Source of the DNA: Siphonodentalium dalli | Lineage: Eukaryota; Mollusca; Scaphopoda; Gadilida; Siphonodentaliidae | DNA length: 64,000 nucleotides | Assembly: GCA_032622095.1 (NCBI GenBank) | Contig: CP136066.1 | Coordinates: 98,105,319 to 98,169,318, forward strand | Direction of reading: 5' to 3' | Part shown: positions 37,290 to 49,956 of the stretch, piece after piece | Layout of the letters: each line of letters begins with the position of its first letter | Position numbering within the stretch: the stretch's first letter is position 1 | The notes under the pieces: generated by a model | The model's input: only the letters and a program-made list of their open reading frames with translations | Database searches by the model: none | What the model was told of the DNA's origin: nothing | Made by a program: the position numbers and the translations under genes

Positions 37290-38387
37290 TATTTATTACA
37301 TGATCTAAAACCTCGATAAAACATACTTAAATCAACAAATGGGACGTGGAACTAACATCGGCTTATACAAGGCCTGCGATGAGGTTCCTCGTATCTATGC
37401 GTTGTTTGCCGCATAAGGAAATAGCCCCAGGTCAATACATACATAAAGATTTAATGTGGTGAAATATATTTTCAAACTCTTCATTCATTTGAGTTATTTT
37501 GGGGAAAAAATCACAAACACTGCCGAAGTCAAGGGTCACGTTTACTCAACAATAAAACATTTTGGCACACCTGCCACGGGTTTATTGACAGGAATAATGG
37601 TGTGTTCATGTAATACAAATATATCCCCACACGAAGGTGCTGGTTCACTGCCCACAGGTCATCATAAATATCTGTATGAATATTCAACTAACCTGCAAGC
37701 TGACAATCCCTACAAATGAACACATTTTAATCTGTATTAAATACTAGTTTATATATATATTAGAACATAACTTGAAATCAATATTGAAGAATCAATTATA
37801 CGGAAAGCGATCATACCATGTTTATTAGCAAACCACCAGTAACAGAACTGATGAATATATAGACACACAAAACCACCCTTAATAGAACTGATGAATATAT
37901 AGACACATGCATACAACAGAGGCTATGATATAGGTCGTAGACCAGTCGTTGAGGCCGAGGATTCAAAAGTCAGCCTCATGCAATGGCCATCTAAAATCCA
38001 GTAGAACCAAAATATGATCGTGTATACATTGCCCAAATGTTCATTCATGCTAAACGAAACAAGTGGAAATAGTATCCCTCGCAAAAGTGACTTTCCACTG
38101 AGGTTTATTTATTTTCTGACATTGATCAATTCGGAATAATGTCTGCAAACGGTATATGATTAATAAAATCTGCGTTCAGAGTAACACATATTGAAATCAG
38201 TTCATCTTTGTTTGAGTTATTCAGCGAAAAGACACTTTGTTACCAAGCTAAAACATACTGAATAAATGTTATAATTCACTCCAAGAAATCAATTTAACCC
38301 AATGATTATTCGAAGGTTCCTCACTGTTTTTCAGTGTGTATACATCTGTGCATGAATTTTCATTGTTCTTCGTTGTATCGATTTCAG
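37290..38387. other. non-coding, short tandem duplication
   Basis: AACTGATGAATATATAGACA occurs twice at 37847-37906. No exon recognised before the acceptor at 38387. Confidence 0.35.
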
Positions 38388-38602
38388 GTTATATAGCACC
38401 CACGCAACACTGGGACGGCTACTATGTCGAGGGCGGGAATCAAGAGACAGAGGTTTGGGACATCAGTTTCAACTCAGATGGCACCATTGAGGGAACAGGC
38501 ATTGAAGATTACTGTGACATTATCGTATCGGGATTCTGGAACCGAAACCCGGTGGTCGAGTTCGTCTTAGTCTGCACTGGAACAAGAAATTCAATTAATT
38601 GA
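38388..38602 (+). pseudogene. exon-like fragment of a W-D-G-Y-Y / D-G-x-I-x-G domain
   Basis: A GTATCGATTTCAG acceptor at 38375-38387 opens a frame to TGA at 38600-38602. The product has HWDGYYVEGGNQETEVW, then FNSDGTIEGTGIEDY, IIVSGFW and VEFVLVCTGTRN. I recall this order (W-x-G-Y-Y, then F-x-x-D-G-x-I-x-G-x-G-x-D-x-x-G-x-F-x-I-x-G, then a x-K-x-Y-T-G-x-H-like strand) from a small beta domain found in various invertebrate proteins, but I cannot name the family. The expected Gly after E-D-Y is Cys, and the final strand has Leu where Lys is usual and ends at once in a stop, so decay is likely. The gene it came from is unknown. Confidence 0.4.
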
Positions 38603-38754
38603 GGAAAAACACCCACTGTCCTGAGTGGTATTGATAAGCTATGGGGGGGGGGGGGTCTATCACTTCGCATGCAAAATAACATGTATGACACCAACAGCTT
38701 GAATGTGAGAATAACCCACCATATATGGTAGATATTCAACCAGGATGTGCTTAA

Positions 38755-39234
38755 AGGTACTCAATACGATAAAACTCCTCTCAATTACTATTTCAATGGC
38801 TTCGGGGGTCAAAAATATTTGATTCGAGTCGAGGAAGTCACCCATCAAAGCTCAGATTTGTTAGATATCAATTTTAGAAATCTGTTATTTTTCATTATCG
38901 GGAATACTTTCTGACCCAGATCTCAGGCAAAATTGCGTTTTTATTACCACTTGATTATAGAGTTATCCATCCTTGTCTGTTTGAATTGAGTTTCGGTGTA
39001 CAAATCTCGAGCAGGTTACCAAATTGACGTCAGTTATTAGTACTCATCTCGAGCAATTAACAAATTTCAAAAATCAATATCTAATAACTCTGAGCTTTGT
39101 TTGATGGGTTCCTCGACTCGAATCAAATATTTTTTACCCCCAAAGCCAAAGAAATAGTAATATAGGACCCTCAGATCGGATTGTTGTTGTTGGAATCTGT
39201 TGAGATGGGGACCCTCTGTTCGGATTGAGTATCT
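38755..39234 (+). mobile_element. TTAA-flanked foldback MITE, full copy B (480 bp)
   Basis: TTAA flanks both ends (38751-38754, 39235-39238). Length and inner blocks are the same as in copy A at 30506-30985 with few substitutions, so the two are recent relatives. Confidence 0.85.
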
Positions 39235-39497
39235 TTAAGTTTCTCAACTGATGACTGATGTACATATACAATACACACAAATAGTAATAACAAGTAACGT
39301 TGTGATTTTGAAACTAACCATGCTAGAATATTGACGGTAAGGTAGTATTAACTACTATGAAGACCATTAATAATAGTACTATTCTTTTATAATATATGTG
39401 GGCATGATGTATGGAAATATTAAAGGACAAACCAATAGTTACAATACAATTATAACCTTTTTATAATTAAGCGCAAGAAGAGCTAATTGTGCTTAAA

Positions 39498-39863
39498 AGA
39501 TATCGATTTTAGAAATCTTTTATTTTTCATTATCGGGAATTCTTTCTGGCCCAGAAGAGAGTCACACTTTCGTTATTATTACCACTTGATTATAGAGTTA
39601 TCCATCCTTGTCTGTTTGAATAGAGTTTTGGCGTAAAATCTCGAGCAAGTTACCAAATTGACGGCAGTTATTAGTACCCATCTCGAGAAATTAACAAATT
39701 TCAAAAATCAATATCTTATAACTCTGAGCTTTGTTTGATGGGTTCCTCGACTCGAATCAAATATTTTTTAACCCCAAAGCCAAAGAAATAGTAATATAGG
39801 ACCCTCTGGTCGGATTGTTGTTGTTGGAATCTGTTGAGATGGGGACCCTCTTTTCGGATTGGG
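39498..39863 (+). mobile_element. TTAA foldback MITE, 5'-truncated copy C
   Basis: It begins inside the element (GATATCGATTTTAGAAATC) about 110 bp from the normal start and ends TTTTCGGATTGG. It sits inside a CTTAAG-palindrome stretch (TAAGCGCAAG at the left, GAAGCGTAATTAGAG at the right) like that at 23985. Confidence 0.75.
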
Positions 39864-40285
39864 CTGAAGCGTAATTAGAGATTCCTTAAGTTATTGCGGT
39901 TAATCGAAATTATCTATTAAATGTCAATTTTGATTCCCATAGAGATCATCAATGATGTCTATGCTCAGGGGCGACGTGTCAATCTTCGCTATTGGGGTTC
40001 CAATTGTTGGCTCATTAAATATGCACATATGCTTAAGATACAGTCGCGCACGAAGCGAGCTCCCGTAAGTCGGGTTTTGGATCCCATGCAGTTAATGAAA
40101 ATATTATTGAAATAATCGGTTTCCTCCAATAAACAACCATATATTCAATATACATGTTTTGGAGAAGAATTAGGCAGTCCATATTGGACGCCATCATGGA
40201 ATTTATTTTTGTTTGTTTAATTTTCACACATATTTATTAGTTATGTGGATGGAGTTCTCATTAAACCTAACATCCTTAAATTGGT
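39864..40285. other. non-coding, nothing recognised
   Basis: No exon or repeat relation beyond the CTTAAG-type words near 39865-39905. Confidence 0.3.
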
Positions 40286-40418
40286 TACAGTAATGCCCAA
40301 AGTAATTGACCACTTAATCATATCAGAATTATTGGTAATTTTTCAGGATTTAAAATCCTGAAAAATTACCCATTATTCTGCTGTGGTTAAGTGGTCAATT
40401 ACTTTGTACATTACTGTA
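40286..40418. mobile_element. TA-flanked palindromic MITE, triplet copy 1
   Basis: TACAGTAATGCCCAAAGTAA is mirrored at the right end (ACTTTGTACATTACTGTA); AGGATTTAAAATCCTG forms the centre. 133 bp. Confidence 0.9.
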
Positions 40419-40460
40419 TGAGGATTGAGTTATCATTACACCTCAAATCCTTATATTGGT

Positions 40461-40593
40461 TACAGTAATGCCCAAAGTAGTTGACCACTTAACCACAGCA
40501 GAATTATGGGTATTTTTTCAGCATTTAAAATCCTGACAAATTACCAATAATTATGTTGCGGTTAAGTGGTCAATTACTTTGGACATTACTGTA
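40461..40593. mobile_element. TA-flanked palindromic MITE, triplet copy 2
   Basis: 133 bp, same ends as copy 1, 175 bp downstream of it with a shared spacer (GAGTTATCATTACACCTCAA). Confidence 0.9.
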
Positions 40594-40635
40594 TGAGAAT
40601 TGAGTTATCATTACACCTCAAATCCTTATATTGGT

Positions 40636-40767
40636 TACAGTAATGCCCAAAGTAATTGACCACTTAACCACAGCAGAATTATGGGTAATTTTCAGGATTT
40701 AAAATCATGAAAAAATACCCATTATTTTGCTGTGGTTAAGTGATCAATTACTTTGGACATTACTGTA
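40636..40767. mobile_element. TA-flanked palindromic MITE, triplet copy 3
   Basis: 132 bp, again 175 bp after the previous copy and with the same spacer, so the three arose by tandem duplication of MITE plus spacer and not by three insertions. Confidence 0.9.
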
Positions 40768-41039
40768 TGTAGATGGAGTTAAACCTCACATCAGTGTGTT
40801 GTGGATTTGGACCTTGACTTGGGACCTTTTGTTTTTAACGCGACAAATGCGCGTACACCTTATACACAAATTTCTTTATATATGTAACCAGAGTTTTTCT
40901 TGGATAAGATGAGTTTGAAGCCTGCTTACATTTCAAAATGTTGTCAGTTTTATATTGTCTGCAGCGGAACTCAACGCGTTGAAGCAAAAGTTACAAAAGA
41001 TAAAATGTGTACGTAACGAGACTATAATACAACTGAAAA

Positions 41040-41760
41040 AATAAATTGAGGGAGGGGTGGGCGATACAGGGAACTAAGGGTTGAACCGATATAAATTTGT
41101 AGAGCGATAACGACCAATGTTGACATATTATGCATCTGAACTCTACTGTTGCAACAAGGCTATAAAATAGGGTGGTGTCAGAATCTTAGTCATCTCTATA
41201 TAGTGCCAGAATAGTCATTTATGGACTTCTATAAGAAAAGATGTTGGGTTGGTTATATGGACTCGGAGAAAAAGTGGTTTGTACCGATGAACTGACATAA
41301 ATTAGTGGAGCGATGTTGCATCGCGACTGTACTAAAGCAGCAATGATATAAAATTGGGGGGGGGGGGGGGTATGAAATTATCTATCTCTATAGATGGCAC
41401 CAGGATTATATAGAAAGGAATAGCAATTGATATACGGTATACTATAGTAATACCACAGACATATAAGTACAAGTATCACGTGATAAAATATTACGTAACG
41501 TGACTATACCGATGAAAGAAAGAAATAAATTGGACCGGGATTAGAGGTTGGGTTGGTTATATGTGGATAATTGGATATGGAATTCATACCGATGAAACGA
41601 TACAAATTAGTGGAGCGATAAAGACCAATGTTGACACTTAGTCAGGCTACGCGGTAGAAAATAGGGGTTGATACGATAGACCAAAATAAATTTGTCGGGT
41701 GATAATGACCAATGTTGACCTATAAATTAACGCGACTATACTGTCGCATAATTATCAGGT
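41040..41760. repeat. degenerate tandem repeat
   Basis: ACCGATATAAATTTGTAGAG, ACATAAATTAGTGGAGCG and ATACAAATTAGTGGAGCGAT with GACCAATGTTGAC recur at about 41086, 41291, 41602 and 41685. A G15 run lies at 41356-41370. Confidence 0.55.
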
Positions 41761-41844
41761 GTAACCAGTCAAATATGGACTCTAGTGACCTATATAGAAC
41801 AGCTCAGAAAACATTCGCAGGGCCCTAAAATTTATTTAACGATG

Positions 41845-42185
41845 CATTTGCCATTAAAATCGATTTATGTCGATAAAACTGTCATTTTTCAAAATTTTAA
41901 GCTGAGACTTGGAGTGTGTGTGTGGGATAGCTACATATTCCTAAAATGACAGAGTACAGCACGTAATTATGTTTTAGATGGAAGAAATTAATTTTTTTCA
42001 ATGATAAAATTTAACATAGAATTTACCATTAAAATCTATTTATGTCGATAAAACTGTCATTTTTCAAAATTTTAGGCTGAGACTTGGTGTATGTGCGTGG
42101 GATACATATATGTTCCTAAAATGACAGAGTCCAGTGCGTAATTATGTTTTAGATGGAATAAATTGAATTTGTTTTCGATAATAAA
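41845..42185. repeat. 175-bp tandem duplication
   Basis: CCATTAAAATCGATTTATGT at 41851 recurs at 42026 followed by ACTGTCATTTTTCAAAATTT, GCTGAGACTTGG and CCTAAAATGACAGAGT in both units. Confidence 0.85.
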
Positions 42186-43012
42186 TTTGCACGTGGACGG
42201 GTCATCCAGTGCCGAGTGCGCTCAATTTGTAAACAAAGATTTGTCAATAGTCGTTTTGGTCAAACTATCCCTTTTTAGACCGGGAAAGCGGATCCGAATA
42301 GTAGCTAAGATGTATTTAGATAGAATTATCAAAAGGATTTGACCGATTAGTGTACATTTTAAGAGAATAGAGTGGATAAATATTGGTGAGATTTTCACAA
42401 AAACACTCCGATTCGGCAATGACTGTACTTGCAGACGAGCGCTCGTTAATTTTCATGCCAAGAAATGCAGGCGTCAAACTCATCTTTTTGGAAGGTTAAT
42501 CCGATATACACATATTGAAATAATCCTTCCAGAACACCTTCCAAGATATAGAAGAATATTTTAATAGATTAGGACGCCAAAACAGTCGTGATGAAAGAAT
42601 TAAAATGCACATCGCCTCCGCTTCGATTATCACCGCGGAGACCGCTATCGGCAATTGGAATTCTAATGACGTCATTTGCGTTGCTTACCAACCTTAACCC
42701 TTTCCGCTCTCAACGACATTTCAATTGGTTAAAATTAAAAAGTTCTCAAGTTCTAGCTCAACCTGAATCTAGTTACTCAATTGGTAGAAATACCTTAGCA
42801 GTAATTCTTAGTTTTATAAGTTATAACTCTAATTTCATTAATGATACGAGCTCAACATCATAATATGTCACTGTTTATGGCGGTGTTATCCAAAATTGTG
42901 CTTTGATAATGATTATAATTTTATTTTGCGATCAAACGTCAGTGCAGCTCAGCAGAAACGCATAGGCACTAGTTCAATTCAGCAGAAACGCACGAGTCCT
43001 ACGATTATAGTA
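42186..43012. other. non-coding, nothing recognised
   Basis: Open frames up to about 90 codons lack any recognisable domain. No repeat relation seen. Confidence 0.3.
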
Positions 43013-43050
43013 CACCCACTGGACGCGCTTCGCGCGTCGGGCAGTGGGTG
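43013..43050. repeat. GC-rich hairpin
   Basis: CACCCACTG is mirrored by CAGTGGGTG around GACGCGC-TTC-GCGCGTC, giving a strong stem-loop. Confidence 0.8.
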
Positions 43051-43442
43051 AAAAAATGACGGCGAGACAACCCACGGTGAAATGATCATTGCCGTCACAA
43101 TGGCGACGATGACAGGATGGTGGTGTGAAGATCCAGCATGCAAACATAACGTGCAAACAATGTCATTGAAAACAGATTATTAAAAACTAATGTGAAAACA
43201 GTTTGTTTGAATTAAACACTAAAGCTGTACTGTGACTCTGTTTTGTTTATAAATATGTGTAGTTGAAGTTTCTCTAACGATAGTCTTTTAATATACAATG
43301 CGTTAACGTGCATTACATACAATGTGTCAAATACATTACGTACAATGTGTTACGACAAAACCCATCCGAACTGCTATGCAAAATATTTGACCAAAAACAG
43401 AAAAAAACAACTCTTTTCAATATCTCAGAAGAGGTTTATTTA

Positions 43443-43588
43443 AGAAATAAATACAGTGCGCATCGGCGTGTATCGTAGAATTTGACCACAAAGAAACTAA
43501 GTGTGGGACGACGCGAAGCGGAGTCCTACAATCAGTTTATGTGGTCAAATTCTACTATAAACGCCGATGCGCAGTGTATTTATTTCTT
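43443..43588. mobile_element. palindromic MITE-like foldback
   Basis: AAGAAATAAATACAGTGCGC with ATCGGCG is mirrored by CGCCGAT and GCGCAGTGTATTTATTTCTT; GTAGAATTTGACCACA is mirrored inside. A half-copy (CTGATTGTAGGACGAATCG with GTGTATTTATTTG) lies at about 53711-53812. Confidence 0.7.
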
Positions 43589-43834
43589 TTGTAATTCAAC
43601 TGCAACGTCAAACATGACGTCATTATTGAACGGCGACCCCTTTTCATTGCCTTTTTGTGGCAAACAAATTTCAGTTAACACTTATGTTTGTTCCATCTTA
43701 TATACACTTAAGTATAGTACAGTAGGTAGTCATTATAATATTATGTCTCTTTCTTCGGTCTATAGCATGACATTAACCAATGCCCGTGTGGTTTGACTTC
43801 TGAAAGGTTGAGGCGTTGGCCGCATTTCACTGAT

Positions 43835-43885
43835 TGTACCACGTTTTTTGTGGTACAATTCAGAATATCTAGAATTGTACCACAA
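43835..43885. repeat. GTACCACAA hairpin cluster
   Basis: ATTGTACCACG-TTTTTT-GTGGTACAAT forms a hairpin, followed by another ATTGTACCACAAAACG half. Confidence 0.7.
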
Positions 43886-44201
43886 AACGACGGTCGTGTC
43901 TCCATGGGAATACATGGTACTGACCAATCCGGACGAGCCTTGTATGTAGGTTTAGGCAAGGTCGTATATTACAATTGTGTGTCAATGCATAGTATTTATT
44001 CCATTTGACAATCGAAGTTACTCTTAGACAGGGTTCACTCTGTCATGAGCCAATGACCACTTTTTTTCCAAAATGGCCAAACACAAAAGAAGGTACTATA
44101 TTTCAAGTAACATTTGTGGGATTAAAGCCGTCTATACACGGTAATTGAAGGTATGGAATACTTGTAACGACCCGCTCGGCGTGCAAGCTCGGATCGTGTA
44201 C

Positions 44202-44664
44202 ATATGTGACCCGCCATATCAAATCCAGTCGTAAGTCGGGATTGTTTTACCTTGTGTCAATGCATTCTCGTATATATGCGAGCCGAACATAGGTCGCCTC
44301 GCATATATGAGAATGCATTGGCCTAACAATTTGTTATCATTTTTTTTAAATAAATGTTTCTTACAATTTTTAGGACATAAAATAAAAAAAGATCCATTAC
44401 CCTGCAAGGAGCCCCACACATATATAGAAGCATATAGAAGAGTGTCGTCTGCTCATGTTTGTCTGGGGCTCTGTATGGGTGAAATTATAAAATTGTTAAA
44501 GAATACAAGAAAAAATTATTAAAATTGTAAAACATTGTTAGGCCAATGCATTCTCTTATATATGCGAGGCGACCTATGGTCGACTCGCATATATAAGAGA
44601 ACGCATTGGTACAGGGGAAAAAAATCCCGTCTTACAACTGGATTGGATATGGCGGGTCACATAT
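44202..44664. mobile_element. 463-bp TIR element with ATATGTGACCCGCC ends
   Basis: ATATGTGACCCGCCATATC at the left is exactly mirrored at the right, then AATCCAGT.GTAAG.CGGGA continues the match. Inside, two further hairpins (CATTCTCGTATATATGCGAG and CATTCTCTTATATATGCGAG type) face each other. A fragment is found at 6768-6805. No transposase. Confidence 0.8.
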
Positions 44665-44887
44665 AAACTGGCGAGCGTACATGTACGTACTTGTCACACA
44701 TTATTTACAGTATACGAGAAGGTGACATTTTTGGCGAGAACACTTTTTCGAGAAGCAAATCACGTGACTTCGGCAGTGCATGGTCGCGCAAAAGCGCGGA
44801 CTCAGTAACGAACCATCGCGATGAAACGAAAACAAATGTCACTTCACAACTGACGATATGTGATCATGAACAATTGTATTTTGCGTT
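44665..44887. other. left flank of the satellite
   Basis: Nothing recognised. CGAAAACAAATG at 44828 has an inverted counterpart just right of the array at about 49990-50001. Confidence 0.35.
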
Positions 44888-47800
44888 TTATAATCAGTTA
44901 CTAGGTTCATAGTAGATCAATTCATAATCAGTTATTACGTTCATAGTAGATCAGTTTATTATCAGTTATTATGTTCATAGTAGATCAATTTATAATATGT
45001 TATTAGGTTCATAGTAGATCAGTTTATAATATGTTATTAGGTTCATAGTAGATCAGTTTATAATCAGTTATTATGTTCATAGTAGATCAGTTTATAATCA
45101 GTTATTAGGTTCATAGTAGATCAGTTTATAATCAGTTATTATGTTCATAGTAGATCAATTTATAATATGTTATTAGGTTCATAGTAGATCAGTTTATAAT
45201 CAGTTATTATGTTCATAGTAGATCAGTTTATAATCAGTTATTAGGTTCATAGTAGATCAATTTATAATCAGTTATTAGGTCCATAGTAGATCAGTTTATA
45301 ATCAGTTATTAGGTTCATAGTAGATCAATTTATAATCAGTTATTAGGTTCATAGTAGATCAATTTATAATCAGTTATTAGGTTCATAGTAGATCAATTCA
45401 TAATCAGTTATTCGGTTCATAGTAGATCAGTTCATAATCAGTTATTAGGTTCATAGTAGATCAGTTTATAATCAGTTATTATGTTCATAGTAGATCAGTT
45501 TATAATCAGTTATTACGTTCATAGTAGATCAATTTATAATCATTTATTAGGTTCATAGTAGATCAGTTTATAATCAGTTATTAGGTTCATAGTAGATCAA
45601 TTCATAATCAGTTATTAGGTTCATATTAGATCAATTCATAATCAGTTATTAGGTTCATAGTAGATCAATTCATAATCAGTTATTAGGTTCATAGTAGATC
45701 AATTCATAATCAGTTATTATGTTCATAGTAGATCAATTCATAATCAGTTATTAGGTTCATAGTAGATCAATTCATAATCAGTTATTAGGTTCATAGTAGA
45801 TCAATTTATAATCAGTTATTGGGTTCATAGTAGATCAATTCATAACCGGTTATTAGGTTCAAAGTAGATCATTTCATAATCAGTTATTAGGTTCATGGTA
45901 GATCAATTCATAATCAGTTATTGGGTTCATAGAGGATTAATTTATAATCAGTTATTCGGTTCATAGTAGATAAATTCATAATCAGTTATTAGATTCATAG
46001 TAGATCAATTTATACTCAGTTATTAGGTTCATAGTAGATCAGTTTATAATCAGTTATTAGGTTCATAGTAGATCAATTTATAATCAGTTATTAGGTTCAT
46101 AGTAGATCAGTTTATAATCAGTTACTAGGTTCATAGTAGATCAGTTCATAATCAGTTATTAGGTTCATAGTAGATCAGTTTATAATCAGTTATTATGTTC
46201 ATAGTAGATCAGTTTATAATCAGTTATTAGGTTCATAGTAGATAAGTTTATAATCAGTTATTAGGATCATAGTAGATCAGTTTATAATCAGTTATTAGGT
46301 TCATAGTAGATCAGTTTATAATCAGTTACTAGGTTCATAGTAGATCAGTTTATAATCAGTTATTAGGTTCATAGTAGATCAGTTTATAATCAGTTATTAG
46401 GTTCATAGTAGATCAGTTTATAATCAGTTATTATGTTCATAGTAGATCAATTCATAATCAGTTATTATGTTCATAGTAGATCAATTCATAATCAGTTATT
46501 AGGTTCATAGTAGATCAGTTTATAATCAGTTATTAGGTCCATAGTAGATCAGTTTATAATCAGTTATTAGGTTCATAGTAGATCAGTTTATAATCAGTTA
46601 TTAGGTTCATAGTAGATCAGTTTATTATCAGTTATTAGATTCATAGTAGATCAATTTATAATCAGTTATTATGTTCATAGTAGATCAATTCATAATCAGT
46701 TACTAGGTTCATAGTAGATCAATTTATAATCAGTTATTAGGTTCATAGTAGATCAGTTTATAATCAGTTACTAGGTTCATAGTAGATCAGTTTATAATCA
46801 TTTATTAGGTTCATAGTAGATCAGTTTATAATCAGTTATTAGATTCATAGTAGATCAATTTTTAATCAGTTATTATGTTCATAGTAGATCAATTCATAAT
46901 CAGTTACTAGGTTCATAGTAGATCAATTTATAATCAGTTATTAGGTTCATAGTAGATCAGTTTATTATCAGTTATTAGGTTCATAGTAGATCAGTTCATA
47001 ATCAGTTATTAGGTTCATAGTAGATCAGTTTATAATCAGTTATTAGGTTCATAGTAGATCAGTTTATAATCAGTAATTAGGTTCATAGTAGATCAGTTTA
47101 TAATCATTTATTAGGTTCATAGTAGATCAGTTTATAATCAGTTATTAGGTTCATAGTAGATCAATTCATAATCAGTTATTAGGTTCATATTAGATCAATT
47201 CATAATCAGTTATTAGGTTCATAGTAGATCAATTCATAATCAGTTATTAGGTTCATAGTAGATCAATTCATAATCAGTTATTATGTTCATAGTAGATCAA
47301 TTCATAATCAGTTATTAGGTTCATAGTAGATCAATTCATAATCAGTTATTAGGTTCATAGTAGATCAATTTATAATCAGTTATTGGGTTCATAGTAGATC
47401 AATTCATAACCGGTTATTATGTTCAAAGTAGATCATTTCATAATCAGTTATTAGGTTCATGGTAGATCAATTCATAATCAGTTATTGGGTTCATAGAGGA
47501 TTAATTTATAATCAGTTATTCGGTTCATAGTAGATAAATTCATAATCAGTTATTAGATTCATAGTAGATCAATTTATAATCAGTTATTATGTTCATAGTA
47601 GATCAATTCATAATCAGTTACTAGGTTCATAGTAGATCAATTTATAATCAGTTATTAGGTTTATAGTAGATCAATTCATAATAAGTTATTAGGTTCATAG
47701 GAGATAAATTCATAATCAGTTAGTAGGTTCATAGTAGATCAATTCATAATCATATATAAGGTTCATAGTAGATCAGTTCATAATCAGTTATTAGATTCAT

Positions 47801-49956
47801 AGTAGATCAATCTACAATCAGTTACTAGGTTCATAGGAGATCAATTTATAATCAGTTATTAGGTTTATAGTAGATCAATTCATAATAAGTTATTAGGTTC
47901 ATAGGAGATCAATTCATAATCAGTTATTAGGTTCATAGTAGATCAATTCATAATCAGTTATTACGTTCATAGTAGATCAATCTACAATCAGTTATTATGT
48001 TCATAGTAGATCAGTTTATAATCAGTTATTAGGTTCATAGTAGATCAGTTTATAATCAGTTATTAGGTTCATAGTAGATCAGTTTATAATCAGTTATTAT
48101 GTTCATAGTAGATCTGTTTATAATCAGTTATTAGGTTCATAGTAGATCAGTTTATAATCAGTTATTAGGTTCATAGTAGATCAGTTTATAATCAGTTATT
48201 AGGTTCATAGTAGATCAGTTTATAATCAGTTATTAGGTTCATAGTAGATCAGTTTATAATCAGTTATTATGTTCATAGTAGATCAGTTTATAATCAGTTA
48301 TTAGGTTCATAGTAGATCAGTTTATAATCAGTTATTAGGTTCATAGTAGATCAATTTATAATCAGTTATTATGTTCATAGTAGATCAGTTTATAATATGT
48401 TATTATGTTCATAGTAGATCAGTTTATAATCAGTTATTAGGTTCATAGTAGATCAGTTTATAATCAGTTATTAGGTTCATAGTAGATCAGTTTATAATCA
48501 GTTATTAGGTTCATAGTAGATCAGTTTATAATCAGTTATTAGGTTCATAGTAGATCAGTTTATAATCAGTTATTAGGTTCATAGTAGATCAGTTTATAAT
48601 CAGTTATTAGGTTCATAGTAGATCAGTTTATTATCAGTTATTAGGTTCATAGTAGATCAGTTTATAATCAGTTATTAGGTTCATAGTAGATCAGTTTATA
48701 ATCAGTTATTATGTTCATAGTAGATCAGTTTATAATCAGTTATTAGGTTCATAGTAGATCAGTTTATAATCAGTTATTAGGTTCATAGTAGATCAGTTTA
48801 TAATCAGTTATTAGGTTCATAGTAGATCAGTTTATAATCAGTTATTAGGTTCATAGTAGATCAGTTTATAATCAGTTATTATGTTCATAGTAGATCAATT
48901 TATAATCAGTTATTACGTTCATAGTAGATCAATTTATAATCAGTTATTAGGTTCATAGTAGATCAATTTATAATATGTTATTATGTTCATAGTAGATCAA
49001 TTTATAATCAGTTATTATGTTCATAGTAGATCAATTTATAATGTTATTAGGTTCATAGTAGATCAATTTATAATCAGTTATTAGGTTCATAGTAGATCAA
49101 TTTATAATCAATTACATTAGGTTCATAGTAGATCAATTCATAATCAGTTAGTATGTTCATAGTAGATCAGTTTATAATCAGTTATTAGGTTCATAGTAGA
49201 TCAGTTTATAATAAGTTATTAGGTTCATAGTAGATCAATTTATACTCAGTTATTAGGTCCATAGTAGATCAGTTTATAATCAGTTATTAGGTTCATAGTA
49301 GATCAGTTTATAATCAGTTATTAGGTTCATAGTAGATCAGTTTATTATCAGTTATTAGGTTCATAGTAGATCAGTTTATTATCAGTTATTAGGTTCATAG
49401 TAGATCAGTTTATAATCAGTTATTAGGTTCATAGTAGATCAGTTTATTATCAGTTATTAGGTTCATAGTAGATCAGTTTATTATCAGTTATTAGGTTCAT
49501 AGTAGATCAGTTTATTATCAGTTATTAGGTTCATAGTAGATCAGTTTATAATCAGTTATTAGGTTCATAGTAGATCAGTTTATTATCAGTTATTAGGTTC
49601 ATAGTAGATCAGTTTATTATCAGTTATTAGGTTCATAGTAGATCAGTTTATAATCAGTTATTAGGTTCATAGTAGATCAGTTTATTATCAGTTATTAGGT
49701 TCATAGTAGATCAGTTTATAATCAGTTATTAGGTTCATAGTAGATCAATTTATAATCAGTTATTAGGTTCATAGTAGATCAGTTTATTATCAGTTATTAG
49801 GTTCATAGTAGATCAGTTTATAATCAGTTATTAGGTTCATAGTAGATCAGTTTATTATCAGTTATTAGGTTCATAGTAGATCAATTTATAAAAAGTTATT
49901 AGGTTCATAGTAGATCAATTTATAATCAGTTATTAGGTTCACAGTATATCAATTTA
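44888..49956 (+). repeat. 34-bp satellite array, about 149 copies
   Basis: The unit reads ATAATCAGTTATTAGG, then TTCATAGTAGATCAGTTT, 34 bp in all, with common variants AATT(C/T) for AGTTT, TATG or TACG for TAGG, and ATATGTT for ATCAGTT. Every frame on both strands meets stop codons, so it is not coding. Nearly all units keep one GATC. Some units differ in length by one to three bases (for example near 49033 and 49107). A rare-variant block (CATAACCGGTTATT, AGAGGATTAATTT, AGATAAATTC) occurs at 45841-45999 and again at 47405-47563, exactly 1564 bp (46 units) apart, showing a large internal duplication. Confidence 0.98.

Noticed and set aside
44888-49956. CRISPR array
   Set aside because: The repeat is head to tail with no unique spacers, in a eukaryotic context; it is a satellite.
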